DNA of 64,000 nt, from assembly GCA_019358855.1 (NCBI GenBank), contig JAHHII010000016.1, positions 1 through 64,000 on the forward strand. Direction: 5' to 3'. The notes under the pieces are model-generated. The model ran no database searches. It saw only the letters and a list, made by a program, of their open reading frames with translations, and had not been told where the DNA came from. This document shows positions 1-9,766 of this stretch, in pieces (positions within the stretch are counted from its first letter, which is position 1; every line of letters begins with the position of its first letter). This DNA is from Timaviella obliquedivisa GSE-PSE-MK23-08B (lineage in GTDB: Bacteria > Cyanobacteriota > Cyanobacteriia > Elainellales > Elainellaceae). A program made the position numbers and the translations under genes.

Positions 1-90
1 TTGAACAAAGATTATGAACACCTTCCGCAGACCTCAGAGACTCTGATCTATCTGGCGATGATCCGGATTATGGTGAGGCGATTGGCGTAA
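1..90 (+). mobile_element. 3' end of an IS transposase gene (partial at window edge)
   Basis: An open frame enters from the left edge and stops with TAA at 88-90. The 29 visible residues include YEHLPQTSETLIY and end MIRIMVRRLA. This tail looks like the C-terminal helix of IS5-type DDE transposases, judged from memory of the family. About 35 bases further on, CTTTTCAAACATCCTCTA (near 108-126) could be the terminal inverted repeat of the element, but the other end is outside the window. Whether the transposase is intact cannot be told. Confidence 0.6.
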
Positions 91-595
91 AATCTGACTT
101 GCCATAACTTTTCAAACATCCTCTAAGTTCAGACCAGATCTTAGGTGAAACTGTTGTATATGCAGATTGTGCAGGGGTTCAATCTGCGTATGAATTAAGT
201 GCAGTCACAGTTCTATTTCAAATTGTTTTTATTTTCTAGCACAGTAATAGAACTAGAAATTTTCGTTGGTTTAGATTTAATTTTTCACGTTCATTTTATC
301 TAAAATTCTGCTTCAACTCTAGTGATATATGGCTTTAGACAGAGGCAGAATTTACAGATTGCGTAGTTAACAAGTTATATGAGGTTGACTACGCAAACTT
401 ATGATGCCATAGTAAGGAAAGTTTAGAGTTTATAGTGTCTCCAGCCGACCATCCCCCGTTTTCTTTTTAACAAAGAGGGAACCGCGTCGGAAAATTGCCT
501 CCTGACAAAAGGATCTGGAGTCGCACAATAAGCTCATAGAGACATGAGAATTTCAGGGGGTCATCTGCTCTCTTTGACGAATTTAGAAGGTTGTC
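91..595. other. Intergenic region with a stem-loop, upstream of the export operon
   Basis: About 500 bases without a convincing gene. It includes the probable right end of the IS (to about 126), then AT-rich DNA. A stem-loop has arms TTGCGTAGT (359-367) and ACTACGCAA (388-396), paired over 9 bases with partial extension inside the loop. It may be a terminator or operator. No clear -35/-10 pair was found for the downstream operon, although its promoter must lie here or in the IS. Confidence 0.5.
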
Positions 596-1333
596 ATGAG
601 TGCATTGAAAATTGGCGATCGCCAACTCAACAGCGATCAAATTGTTTCAGCATTAGTCCAATACAAGCTCTTAGAGCCTTTAGTTGGACAAGTTTTACTA
701 GACGGCGCGATCGAGCAAGTCCCGCTATCAGAGCAAGAACTATTTTCGGCTTTGGGCGGCGACGTTAATGCAGAGATGCCAAATCTACAAGAATTTGTAG
801 GTCAATGGTGTCAGCAGATGGAGATTACGCCTGTTTATTTTAAGGGTGTGATATTGCGAGAATTGCGGGTGCAAAAGTTTAAACAAACTTATTTTGCAAA
901 TCAAATCGAGGCTGAGTTTATTCGGCTCAAGCCAGAGTTTGATCAGGTAGAGTTTAGCTTGCTGCAATTGATTGATTTGCCTTTGGCGCAAGAGCTCTAT
1001 TTTCATCTGCGAGATGATGGAGCCGAGTTTGAAATGCTGGCTCGTCAGTATGGTCAGGGACGACCTGGAGGCAGGTTAGGTCCGATGGCAATGTCGGAAC
1101 TGCCACCCGAAGTGGCGAATCTATTTCGGGGTGGACAAACTGCGGTTTGTGCGCCCATTAAGATCGGTGAGGTTTTTTGGATCGTGCGGCTAGAAAAGTT
1201 GATTGCGGCTCGTTTAACTGAGGCAGTACGCGCTAGTTTAATGACTCGTTTATACGATCGCTGGCTCAATGCTCAAGTCAATACGTTGATGTCGCAACCC
1301 GGTGGCATTCAGATGCAATCAGAAGCAGTATAA
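596..1333 (+). CDS. Parvulin-type peptidylprolyl isomerase of an export locus
   Basis: A 245-residue protein with a helical N-terminal half and a PpiC/parvulin-like half (about residues 115-205) that contains GQGRPGGRLGPM and a following hydrophobic strand. Such proteins catalyse proline cis-trans isomerisation and often act as chaperones. There is no signal peptide, so it probably acts on cytoplasmic cargo before export or at the membrane. It starts 21 bases before a peptidase-like-domain ABC exporter. Parvulin genes commonly sit upstream of type I exporters in cyanobacteria, which supports a role in preparing substrates. The start follows a weak Shine-Dalgarno-like stretch (AGAAGG). The role is inferred from family and context. 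Confidence 0.8.
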   Translation: MSALKIGDRQLNSDQIVSALVQYKLLEPLVGQVLLDGAIEQVPLSEQELFSALGGDVNAEMPNLQEFVGQWCQQMEITPVYFKGVILRELRVQKFKQTYFANQIEAEFIRLKPEFDQVEFSLLQLIDLPLAQELYFHLRDDGAEFEMLARQYGQGRPGGRLGPMAMSELPPEVANLFRGGQTAVCAPIKIGEVFWIVRLEKLIAARLTEAVRASLMTRLYDRWLNAQVNTLMSQPGGIQMQSEAV

Positions 1334-1354
1334 AAAGTATCTCCAAAAGAAGTA

Positions 1355-4300
1355 ATGACGCAAGTTGATATCCAAGTTCGCTCGTTCCTTCCCGTTTTCT
1401 ATGAAACGTGGCTCTATCGATCGCTACCCGAACATTTACAAGAAGCGATCGTATGTAAACTCCGTCTCTGTTCCTTCAATCCTGGAGATGTGATTTACCC
1501 TGATCAGGAGTTGCCGTCGGATATTCATTGTGTTGTGCAAGGACAGGTACGCGTTTTAGGACCGACATCGCATCAAAGCCCAACTTTAGCGGTGTCGGGT
1601 AAAGGTTCGGTTATTGGCTGGGATAGTTTGTTGAGGCGGGTTGCAGTCGGTACAGTGCGGGCAGCTTTGCCGACTTCTCTGCCCACCTCTGAGGCTGGAC
1701 AGTCAATTCTAACGTTGGCATTGTCTGCGGATGAATTTGAGCCGTTGGCGTTGAAGTATTTAATGCCTGCGATCGCTCGGCAAGTGAGCCTGATTGAATT
1801 ATTTGACACTCTCTCTGCTTTTTTGTCGGCAATGCCCAGTTACTTTTCGGGCGTTAATCTTAAAGACGTAGTGCGATATATTCAACAGGAAGAATTAGCA
1901 TCGGTACACCACTGGTATCCGTCTAAAACAAAGCCTGTGGCGCTGTTGCTGCAATTGTCAGATGAGCGAGTTTGGCTGGTCAGTGGAGGTGCATTACTCA
2001 ATACGCCAGTCGGTACGCCCGTTAATTTGCCGCAGCAGTTGCGTCAAGTGCAACCTTCACCTTTTCCGGTGCGCTTGCTAGGAATTGATCGAAACTTTCT
2101 AGCATCGGCAATTCTAAAGGGTGCAATTCCCCGATCGATCGAATCATCAATCGAATCATCGATTGATTTACGCTTGTTGCCGGGTGCCGCTGTTGAGACT
2201 GCGCCAGTAGGCTTGCTCACCCAAGATCGTAAGCCCCAAAGTTACCCAGTTCGGCGATCGCCCTCCCCTAATCTCACGGAAGATGTGGTGGCTTGTTTCG
2301 ACATGGTTTGTCAGTTTCTCAAATTGCCTTACCGTCCTGATTCAATGCGGCGACAGTTGGGGCAGCGATCGCTAGAAGAATTTGATCCACTAGATTTGTG
2401 TGTTCGCATTGCTCAGGCGATTGGTTTAGATGCCAGGATTGTCCACTTTACCCCTTCGCCAGGTGGACTCAATCGCTTGAGCGCCCCGGCAATTGTGCCT
2501 TGCCGGGGTCTTTTAACTGTCCTGTATGAGGCAACTTCCAAGACCGCCGTTGTCGGTTCGCCTCGTTCAGGACTGCTACGGGTATCGCCTGCCGAACTGG
2601 CGTCGCGGCTAGACTCAGACAAAGGCTCCTGCCGCGCTGTTATTTTAGAGCGCCAACCCCAAACTCCGATTAAACATTTTGGCTTCAGTTGGTTTCTTCC
2701 GCTATTAGCCGCACAACGGGGAATTCTAGTTCAGGTCTTATTGGCTTCAGCATTTGTGCAGGTGCTTGGGCTAGCGAACCCGCTGTTAGTACAGCAGGTC
2801 ATTGATAAAGTTATTGTTAATGCGAATCAGGGCGCGATGCCGACCTTTGGTTTGTTAATGGTAGCGTTTGCCTTACTAGAAGGCATATTGACAATTCTAC
2901 GAACTTATTTATTTGCCAATACAACGTTGCGACTAGATTTACGACTGGGAACCGAAGTCATCCGTCATTTGTTGCACTTGCCCCTCGGCTTCTTTGAAAA
3001 GCGCCCTGTAGGTGAGTTATCAGCCAGGCTAGCAGAGCTAGAAAAGATTCGGCAGTTCTTAACAGGAACGGCACTGACGGCTGTGTTAGACGTAATCTTT
3101 TCCACCATGTACGTGGCAGTGATGTTCCTATACAGCGTGCCGCTAACGGTTTGTGTACTGCTGATGCTTCCGGTCATCATGATTTCTACAGTGCTGGTGG
3201 CAACGATTCAACGACGGCTGATTCGAGTCAGAGCAGATCATGGCTCGAAGGTGCAATCTTACTTAATTGAAGCCTTGGGTGGAATGTTTACGGTCAAGGC
3301 TCAGAACATGGAAGGATTGGTAGAAGCAACGTGGCGCGATCGCTATGTTAAATACCTCACCAGCGGTTTTACCGCCTCAAACATCACTACAATTTTTGGC
3401 TCATTTAGCCAATTTTTGAACACTCTTAGCGGTTTTCTCGTATTGTGGATTGGTGCAGGATTGGTCATTGAAGGCAAACTCACACTGGGCGGATTGATTG
3501 CCTTTCGCATCTTGTCTGGTTCAGTTACAGGCCCCTTCACTCGTCTCTCTCGCCTTTGGCAGCAGGTTCAGGAAGCCTCATTATCAATGGAGCTACTGGC
3601 AGATATTGTCGAAAGCCCAATGGAGGCAGATCCTCAGCGAGACGATGCCCATGTCCGAATGCCTGCCATTGAGGGTCGAGTTCAGTGTCAGGATCTTTGT
3701 TTTGGTTTCAAGCCAGGGCAACAGCAACTCTCGAATGTGAGTTTAGAAATTCCAGCGGGTGCCTTTGTCGGGGTGGTCGGACAAAGCGGTTCAGGAAAAA
3801 GTACGTTGGTAAAACTTTTACCGCGTTTGTATACGCCTCAATCCGGCAATATTTTGATTGATGGATTCGATATTAGCAAAGTTAAATTGAGTTCCCTACG
3901 GCGGCAGATTGGCTACGTGCCTCAAGATTCTGTGCTGTTTGAGGGTAGTATTCGAGACAACATCACTCTGTTCTCAGAATTTGAAGATGACGATGTAATT
4001 GCAGCAGCAAAAGTAGCCAACGCCCATGACTTTATTATGCAATTACCAGAGGGCTATAACACTCCGGTGGGCGAACGCGGCGGTCTATTGTCGGGTGGGC
4101 AACGTCAGCGAATTGCCATTGCACGGGTTGTGGCTAGCAATCCACGCCTGTTAATTTTTGATGAGGCGACCAGTGCTTTAGACTATGAAACAGAACGCCA
4201 AGTTTGTGCCCAATTAAGAAGTTATTTCCGCGATCGCACCGTGTTCTTTATTACCCACCGTCTTAATACTGTTGCAGGTGCAGATTGGATTATTTATATG

Positions 4301-4393
4301 CAATCTGGTGTCGTTATCGAGCAAGGTACTCACGCAGATTTAATGACGAATCGGCAGCTTTACTATAGCTTGTTTAGTCAAGCATCTCGTTAG
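1355..4393 (+). CDS. Type I secretion ABC exporter with cNMP-binding-like and C39-like domains (HetC/HlyB-like)
   Basis: A 1012-residue fused permease/ATPase. Residues about 15-150 look like a cyclic-nucleotide-binding fold (NPGDVIYPDQELPSDI). Residues about 310-440 look like a C39 peptidase domain, but I see no Q-x-x-x-CG active site, so it is probably a non-cleaving C39-like substrate-docking domain, as in HlyB. The membrane domain spans about 455-750. The ATPase shows Walker A GQSGSGKST (about 808), signature LSGGQRQR (about 912), Walker B LLIFDEATSALD and the ITHR switch histidine. This cNMP/C39/ABC order is that of HetC. It is followed after 57 bases by an HlyD adaptor, so together they should form the inner-membrane part of a type I secretion system. 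A likely cargo is encoded at 10219. Confidence 0.9.
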   Translation: MTQVDIQVRSFLPVFYETWLYRSLPEHLQEAIVCKLRLCSFNPGDVIYPDQELPSDIHCVVQGQVRVLGPTSHQSPTLAVSGKGSVIGWDSLLRRVAVGTVRAALPTSLPTSEAGQSILTLALSADEFEPLALKYLMPAIARQVSLIELFDTLSAFLSAMPSYFSGVNLKDVVRYIQQEELASVHHWYPSKTKPVALLLQLSDERVWLVSGGALLNTPVGTPVNLPQQLRQVQPSPFPVRLLGIDRNFLASAILKGAIPRSIESSIESSIDLRLLPGAAVETAPVGLLTQDRKPQSYPVRRSPSPNLTEDVVACFDMVCQFLKLPYRPDSMRRQLGQRSLEEFDPLDLCVRIAQAIGLDARIVHFTPSPGGLNRLSAPAIVPCRGLLTVLYEATSKTAVVGSPRSGLLRVSPAELASRLDSDKGSCRAVILERQPQTPIKHFGFSWFLPLLAAQRGILVQVLLASAFVQVLGLANPLLVQQVIDKVIVNANQGAMPTFGLLMVAFALLEGILTILRTYLFANTTLRLDLRLGTEVIRHLLHLPLGFFEKRPVGELSARLAELEKIRQFLTGTALTAVLDVIFSTMYVAVMFLYSVPLTVCVLLMLPVIMISTVLVATIQRRLIRVRADHGSKVQSYLIEALGGMFTVKAQNMEGLVEATWRDRYVKYLTSGFTASNITTIFGSFSQFLNTLSGFLVLWIGAGLVIEGKLTLGGLIAFRILSGSVTGPFTRLSRLWQQVQEASLSMELLADIVESPMEADPQRDDAHVRMPAIEGRVQCQDLCFGFKPGQQQLSNVSLEIPAGAFVGVVGQSGSGKSTLVKLLPRLYTPQSGNILIDGFDISKVKLSSLRRQIGYVPQDSVLFEGSIRDNITLFSEFEDDDVIAAAKVANAHDFIMQLPEGYNTPVGERGGLLSGGQRQRIAIARVVASNPRLLIFDEATSALDYETERQVCAQLRSYFRDRTVFFITHRLNTVAGADWIIYMQSGVVIEQGTHADLMTNRQLYYSLFSQASR

Positions 4394-4450
4394 TTGCACT
4401 GATCATTCTGCTGATTATTCCATTCAGCATCACCTTGAAGGAGGAATACT

Positions 4451-5914
4451 ATGAGCCCCAAGATTTCATCATTCAATCCTCTGCGCGTTCTTCAAAACCA
4501 CCACGAGTCGATCGTTAAACAAATAGAAGAGGAGGCGAATGGAGGCGCGTTAAGTCTTCCTCAGCCTGCTGTTTGGGTAGAACGCATTACCCAGATCATG
4601 CTGCTAGGCATAACGGCAACGGGCATTTGGTCGGTTGTAGCACGGGTAGATGTGGTGGTGGCAGCCAGAGGCAAGCTAGAGCCAATTTCTCAAACTCAGG
4701 TTGTGCAGTCGCGGGTTGGCGGAGTTGTGACTTCGGTGATGGTACGCGAAGGAGAAACGGTCAAAAAAGGACAGTTGTTAATGCAACTTGATAAAACCCC
4801 GCTCTATGATCAATTAGAAACTTTGTCAGAGCAGCGAGGACAGATGATCCAAGAAGTGGCGGCGCTGCGAATGGCACGACAAGGTGAATTTGCGACAGCG
4901 ACGGGTGAACTTCCTCCAGAACTGAAAAATCAAATTCAAGAGCGATCGCTCCTCGTGTCACAACTCTCTGGTAACCCTGCTGGGTTAGCTCCTGATCAAC
5001 AGCAACGATATGCCCTGTTTCAGCAGCAGTTAAACAATCAGCTATCGATTAACCAACTGCAAACTTCTAATCTAAACGCCCAAATTGCTGCAACCAATTC
5101 CCAGGCAACTCAGACCGAGTACCAACTTCAGGTTGAGCAGGGATTGCTAGATAAGTTGCAGCCGCTTGCCGAATCAGGGGCGATCGCTCGAGCAGATGTT
5201 ATGAAGCGAGTTGTGGATGTTAGTGCGTTGCAAAGCCAAATTAACCAGGCTAATCTCCAGAAAAGCCAACTACAGCTTAGCCAGCAACAAGCCCAAGTTG
5301 AAACCCAAAGGGTTCAAGCAACTGCCTACCAGGATGTCCAACAACAGTTGGCATCGTTAGACACTCAGGTTGATACCACTGTTAAAACCAACGAGCGTCA
5401 ACTGCTGCAAATCTCAGCACAGCTTAAACAAATTCAACATGACCTGGAAAGTCAAGACTTACGTGCTCCAGTCAATGGCATAGTAGTTAATTTAGTGCAT
5501 AAGTTACCCGGTGTCGTTGCCCAACCTGCACAGGTTTTGCTCCAAGTCGTGCCTAGCGAATCTCTGATTGCTCGCATTCAAGTTGCCAACGCCGATATTG
5601 CTAATTTGCAAGAAGGAATGACAGTGGATGTTCGTATTGATGCTTACCCTTTTACTGAGTTTGGAGCAGTTAAGGGAACAGTAACAAAAATCAGTCGAGA
5701 AGCATTACCTGCTAGTCAACAAACTCCAGGACAAACAGTTTTCCCGATTGAGGTGAAACTAAAAACACAGTCTTTAGAACGTCAAGGAAAACCGCTTTCA
5801 TTGGTGCCCGGAATGACAGTTGGAGCCAATATAAAAGTGCGTTCCCGTGCACCCATTAGCTATGTGGCAGACGAGTTGATTAAGGCTTGGGATAGTTTGC
5901 GATCGACTCGTTAA
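4451..5914 (+). CDS. HlyD-family periplasmic adaptor of a type I secretion system
   Basis: A 487-residue membrane fusion protein. A cytoplasmic N-terminus is followed by one membrane helix (about 48-68) and a biotinyl-lipoyl-like half motif (GGVVTSVMVREGETVKKGQLL). A long Gln-rich coiled coil covers about 110-330. The second lipoyl half includes DLRAPVNGIVVNL, and a beta-barrel region follows. HlyD proteins bridge the inner-membrane exporter to a TolC-type outer-membrane channel, and no TolC gene is present in the window. A good ribosome site (AAGGAGGAATACT) precedes the ATG. It lies between the exporter and the Fe-S membrane gene with 56-57 base gaps, so it is probably in the same operon. 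Confidence 0.92.
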   Translation: MSPKISSFNPLRVLQNHHESIVKQIEEEANGGALSLPQPAVWVERITQIMLLGITATGIWSVVARVDVVVAARGKLEPISQTQVVQSRVGGVVTSVMVREGETVKKGQLLMQLDKTPLYDQLETLSEQRGQMIQEVAALRMARQGEFATATGELPPELKNQIQERSLLVSQLSGNPAGLAPDQQQRYALFQQQLNNQLSINQLQTSNLNAQIAATNSQATQTEYQLQVEQGLLDKLQPLAESGAIARADVMKRVVDVSALQSQINQANLQKSQLQLSQQQAQVETQRVQATAYQDVQQQLASLDTQVDTTVKTNERQLLQISAQLKQIQHDLESQDLRAPVNGIVVNLVHKLPGVVAQPAQVLLQVVPSESLIARIQVANADIANLQEGMTVDVRIDAYPFTEFGAVKGTVTKISREALPASQQTPGQTVFPIEVKLKTQSLERQGKPLSLVPGMTVGANIKVRSRAPISYVADELIKAWDSLRSTR

Positions 5915-5970
5915 CTATTTAATCATCCATAATCATCTCTCTCAGAACACCCCTAGAATACTGATATCCT

Positions 5971-7680
5971 ATGTTGAGCCAAGCTTCAGAAAGAACTATG
6001 CACCGCGTCCGGTGGGTGCTTGCCCTCGGATGGCTAGTGTTAATTGCTTCACTGTTTTACGATCCTTTCACACCTTTATTAACTGAGCCAAGCAACCTCA
6101 GCAGTCCTTTTCATCTCGATCTCACCAGTTGTATTAAAATCCGAGAAAACTGCATTGTCCAAAAACCCTATTCCCTCAGTGTCTTAATTTGGTGGGCAAT
6201 GATTGTGCCTGCGGGTATTTTGATTTTAATGACTCTAGGTCATGAGTTTTGGCGACGAATCTGCCCGTTATCTTTTTTCTCGCAAATTCCTCGGGCTTTG
6301 GGCATCCAACGAAAACGTAAAGTTGTTGATCCAGTGACTCGCGACGTTCGATATGAGTTGGTTACTGTGGGTGAACATTCTTGGTTAGGAGAAAATCATC
6401 TTTACGTACAGTTCGGATTATTCATACTAGGTTTAGGCATACGAATCTTATTTGTAAATGGCGATCGCACTGCCCTGGCTTATTTCCTTATCGGAACAAT
6501 CTTCTCTGCTGTAATCATTGGTTATCTCTACGCTGGAAAAAGCTGGTGCAACTACTTCTGCCCCATGGCTCCGGTTCAGATGATTTATACGGGCCCACGC
6601 GCCTTACTAGGTAGTAAAGCTCACGTTGCACCCGGCATTACTCAATCCATGTGTCGCACTGTAGATAGCACTGGACAAGAAAAAAGCGCCTGTGTGGGTT
6701 GCAAAGTCGCTTGCATTGATATTGATGCAGAAAAATCCTATTGGCAGGAGTTGCAACTGCCAGGACGGCGACTCGTACAGTATGGATATCTAGGAATGGT
6801 CATTGGGTTTTACCTTTACTATTTCCTTTATGCAGGCAACTGGGATTATTATTTCACTGGCGCTTGGACTCACGAAGAAGCTCTGCTCACACGAATATTC
6901 GATCCAGGATTTTATATCCATGGACATGCGATCGCCATTCCCAAAGCGATCGCGGTTTATCTCACCTACGGCGTTCTTGTCGCCATTACCTTCAGCCTAG
7001 GGTTAACGCTCGAGAAACTCTATCGTCAACATGCTCGGTGGCGTGGACGAGCAGTTTCCGCAGAACAAGCACAACATTTTTCCTTTACCGTATTCACTGT
7101 CGTCTCCTTCTGGGCGTTCTTCTCCTATGGAGCACGTCCATCCCTAAATCGATTACCCACAACGTTCGTGCTGGCGTTCAATGCATTGGTTGTTCTGATT
7201 GGTGCAATCTGGATGTTTCAAACCTTAGGACGCACCCGTGAGCAATACGAACGGGAAAGTATGGCAAATAGTTTGCGCAAGCAACTCCAGCGGCTTCAGC
7301 TTGATCCAGCACTGTTAAAGGGGCGATCGCTTGAAACTCTCTCTCCCGATGAACTTGACCTGCTGGTAAAAATTCTTCCCGGACTTTCTCACCATTTGCG
7401 CGTACAAACTTACACAGGCGTTCTGCAAGAGCTAATCGAACAAGGTGTAACCCATGCTTCTCGAAGCTTCGATTTTTGTGAAAAGCTGCGACAAGAACTT
7501 CAGTTGGGAGAAGCAGATCATTTGGCAGCAATAGAGGCGATCGGAAAAACCAGTCCTGAAGTTTTAATAGCCCCCCGCTGGCAATCATTTGCTTCTTACC
7601 TACACGATGCTGAAACTCTTGCCCGGACGATTGTTAGACCTGTAAAAAAACGGTCTATACGCAAGAAACAACGACTATAG
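5971..7680 (+). CDS. Polytopic membrane protein with ferredoxin-like [4Fe-4S] cysteines
   Basis: A 569-residue protein with several membrane helices. Two CP motifs (RRICPLSFF and CNYFCPMAP) resemble those of the NapH/NosR/RdxA group of membrane electron-transfer proteins. A soluble loop carries cysteines spaced C-x12-C-x2-C-x3-C (ending CVGCKVACIDID), enough for one [4Fe-4S] cluster but with an unusually long first gap. More helices follow, and the last 130 residues are soluble and helical. The next gene (36 bases away) encodes a flavin/2Fe-2S reductase, an obvious electron donor. I infer that this pair carries electrons across or into the membrane. Its connection to the adjoining secretion genes is unknown. 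Confidence 0.75.
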   Translation: MLSQASERTMHRVRWVLALGWLVLIASLFYDPFTPLLTEPSNLSSPFHLDLTSCIKIRENCIVQKPYSLSVLIWWAMIVPAGILILMTLGHEFWRRICPLSFFSQIPRALGIQRKRKVVDPVTRDVRYELVTVGEHSWLGENHLYVQFGLFILGLGIRILFVNGDRTALAYFLIGTIFSAVIIGYLYAGKSWCNYFCPMAPVQMIYTGPRALLGSKAHVAPGITQSMCRTVDSTGQEKSACVGCKVACIDIDAEKSYWQELQLPGRRLVQYGYLGMVIGFYLYYFLYAGNWDYYFTGAWTHEEALLTRIFDPGFYIHGHAIAIPKAIAVYLTYGVLVAITFSLGLTLEKLYRQHARWRGRAVSAEQAQHFSFTVFTVVSFWAFFSYGARPSLNRLPTTFVLAFNALVVLIGAIWMFQTLGRTREQYERESMANSLRKQLQRLQLDPALLKGRSLETLSPDELDLLVKILPGLSHHLRVQTYTGVLQELIEQGVTHASRSFDFCEKLRQELQLGEADHLAAIEAIGKTSPEVLIAPRWQSFASYLHDAETLARTIVRPVKKRSIRKKQRL

Positions 7681-7716
7681 CGCTATGGCAAACTGACCTT
7701 TAATCTCAATACCATC

Positions 7717-9228
7717 ATGTTGAAACTGAAATCTGTTAACTTCAACCACCAACTATTTCAAGACTATACCTTAGAACCTGCCGATGAACGCGAGTGGATT
7801 ATTGGTAGAGATCCGCGCTGTCAGATTGTGTTAACGACGCTAGATGTAAGCCGTACCCATGGACGCATTTCTTATGAAGATGATGTTTATTACTTTGAAA
7901 ACATTAGTCAACATGGCACGACTCTAAATAGCACCGAGCTTTTACCTAGTGAAAGGAAGCCTCTCCACAAAGGAGACTTACTGGTTTTAGGAGAGACTTA
8001 TTTACAGATCGAAGAACTAACGGCACTGACTTCGTTAGACCTTGCCTCGCATCAACCATTAAAGATGGCTTCAGAATGGCAGGGCGATCTACAGGTGCGT
8101 TGCTGTCGCATCATTGATGAAACAGCAGATGTTAAGACCTTTTGTTTTACAGCTGAGCCAGCCACTCTATTTCACTACAAACCTGGACAATTCGTGAATT
8201 TGGAAGTGGAAATTGATGGAAAACCTGTTGTACGTCCCTATTCTATTTCATCCTCGCCTACACGCCCTCATCATCTTGCTGTCACCATCAAGCGACTGCC
8301 TCGTCTGCGCAATGATCTTCCCCCTGGATTAGTCTCTAACTGGATGCACGATCGCTTGCAAGTAGGCGATCGCATCAAGCTTCGGGGCGCACCGATGGGC
8401 AACTTTACCTGCCTGCCTGCACCACCCAAAATTCTCCTGGCATCCGCAGGCAGCGGCATTACGCCCATGATGAGCATGGCAAGGTGGGTTCAAGATACTC
8501 TGGCTCCCTGCGATATTATTTTCTTGCATAGCGCTCGGACACCCGAAGATATTATCTTTCGCCGCGAGCTAGAGGTTATGGCAGCCCAAATCCCTAACTT
8601 CCGGTTAGCATTCACTGTCAGCAGACCTTCTGCTCAGTCCAATTGGACAGGGCTGACAGGACGCATTTCAAACATGATGCTGCAAATGGTTGTACCCGAT
8701 TTAAGCGATCGCGCTGTCTACGTTTGTGGTTCTAAGGACTGGATGCAAAACATTAAATCTATCCTGACGGCGTTAGACTTCCCGATGTCTTCTTACCAAG
8801 AAGAAAGCTTTGGTGGATATCGCCCTGCTTCTGCCAGCAATACCACACAGCTAAAAACAGAAACAGGTCTTGAGGATACATTTATAGGCAATAAAGGAAC
8901 GACCGAGAGTAACGGCAACGGACATCAGTTATCCCGCGTGGCGATCGCTCAACCTATCGCGGTAGATACTGCTGAGATCAGCTTTAGTCAATCAGGTGTG
9001 AACGTTCTAGCAGACGGTGAGCTTTCCATTCTCGAACTTGCCGAACAAGAGGGCATTAGCATTCCCAATGCCTGCCGAGCAGGAGGCTGTGGCGCTTGCA
9101 AAGTGCGAACTCAAGGTCGCGTTCGCTATGCCACAGCACCCACTGCCCTGACTGCTGCCGACCGAGAGGCAGGGCACGCTTTAGCCTGTGTTGCACATCC
9201 GGTCGGTTCGTTGGTAGTGGATGCGTAG
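7717..9228 (+). CDS. FHA - ferredoxin reductase - [2Fe-2S] ferredoxin fusion protein
   Basis: A 503-residue three-part protein. Residues about 22-95 form an FHA phosphothreonine-binding domain (IGRDPRCQIVL, SRTHGRISY). Residues about 125-345 are a ferredoxin-NADP-reductase-like unit with FAD motif RPYSISSSP and nucleotide motif ASAGSGITPM. The C-terminus is a plant-type ferredoxin with cluster cysteines C453, C458, C461 and C491. The reductase and ferredoxin order resembles Hcr/phenol-hydroxylase reductases; the FHA head is unusual and suggests control by Ser/Thr kinases. It probably takes electrons from NAD(P)H and passes them to the membrane Fe-S protein encoded just upstream. It has no signal sequence, so it acts in the cytoplasm. 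Confidence 0.85.
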   Translation: MLKLKSVNFNHQLFQDYTLEPADEREWIIGRDPRCQIVLTTLDVSRTHGRISYEDDVYYFENISQHGTTLNSTELLPSERKPLHKGDLLVLGETYLQIEELTALTSLDLASHQPLKMASEWQGDLQVRCCRIIDETADVKTFCFTAEPATLFHYKPGQFVNLEVEIDGKPVVRPYSISSSPTRPHHLAVTIKRLPRLRNDLPPGLVSNWMHDRLQVGDRIKLRGAPMGNFTCLPAPPKILLASAGSGITPMMSMARWVQDTLAPCDIIFLHSARTPEDIIFRRELEVMAAQIPNFRLAFTVSRPSAQSNWTGLTGRISNMMLQMVVPDLSDRAVYVCGSKDWMQNIKSILTALDFPMSSYQEESFGGYRPASASNTTQLKTETGLEDTFIGNKGTTESNGNGHQLSRVAIAQPIAVDTAEISFSQSGVNVLADGELSILELAEQEGISIPNACRAGGCGACKVRTQGRVRYATAPTALTAADREAGHALACVAHPVGSLVVDA

Positions 9229-9265
9229 CTCGTAAAAACCCAGATCTAAAAACAGGAGAGAATTC

Positions 9266-9766
9266 ATGAGACAGGTTTATTTAACAGTTGCAACGACTGC
9301 TGCCAGTCTACTCATTGGCTTAGGTGAAGGGGCAATAAGCTTAGATCTACAAACCATTAGTTTTGACCATGCTCCTAGACTAAATCGCGTGGCGATCGCC
9401 AATCAGAAAGCCTACTTCACAGTCACCATCCCCGAAAACGCCGGAGAAGAACTAGCAAAACTCAGCTTTAGTGACCTTACCCCAGAAGGAAGTCGCCTGC
9501 CCTTCAACTTAGAGAAAACTCAAGTATTTTTAGGGACACGCGCTACCGGACAGAGCGTTGAATTAAGCGATGCCTGGGTGGATGAAATTGGTGTAGTCTG
9601 GGTCGAATTCGCTCCCACATTGGCACCTGGCACTACTTTTACAGTTGTTTTAGAAGTAGGAGAAAACGCGCCATCTGGCGAACGAGAGTATGGCATTGCA
9701 GCTTATCCAGAGCCAGAAAACTCTGTTCCTGCTTTTGTAGGAGATGGAACATTAGTATTTGAGTAG
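9266..9766 (+). CDS. DUF2808 family secreted protein
   Basis: A 166-residue protein with a short N-terminal hydrophobic stretch (VATTAASLLIGLGEGAISL) that reads as a signal peptide, followed by a beta-rich body. Motifs such as KAYFTVTIPENAGEEL and the ending with EREYGIAAYPEPEN match the DUF2808 family, which is common in cyanobacteria and of unknown function. A strong ribosome site (CAGGAGAGAATTC) precedes the ATG. It is 37 bases after the redox fusion gene and probably ends that operon. It would act in the periplasm or cell envelope. Confidence 0.8.
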   Translation: MRQVYLTVATTAASLLIGLGEGAISLDLQTISFDHAPRLNRVAIANQKAYFTVTIPENAGEELAKLSFSDLTPEGSRLPFNLEKTQVFLGTRATGQSVELSDAWVDEIGVVWVEFAPTLAPGTTFTVVLEVGENAPSGEREYGIAAYPEPENSVPAFVGDGTLVFE

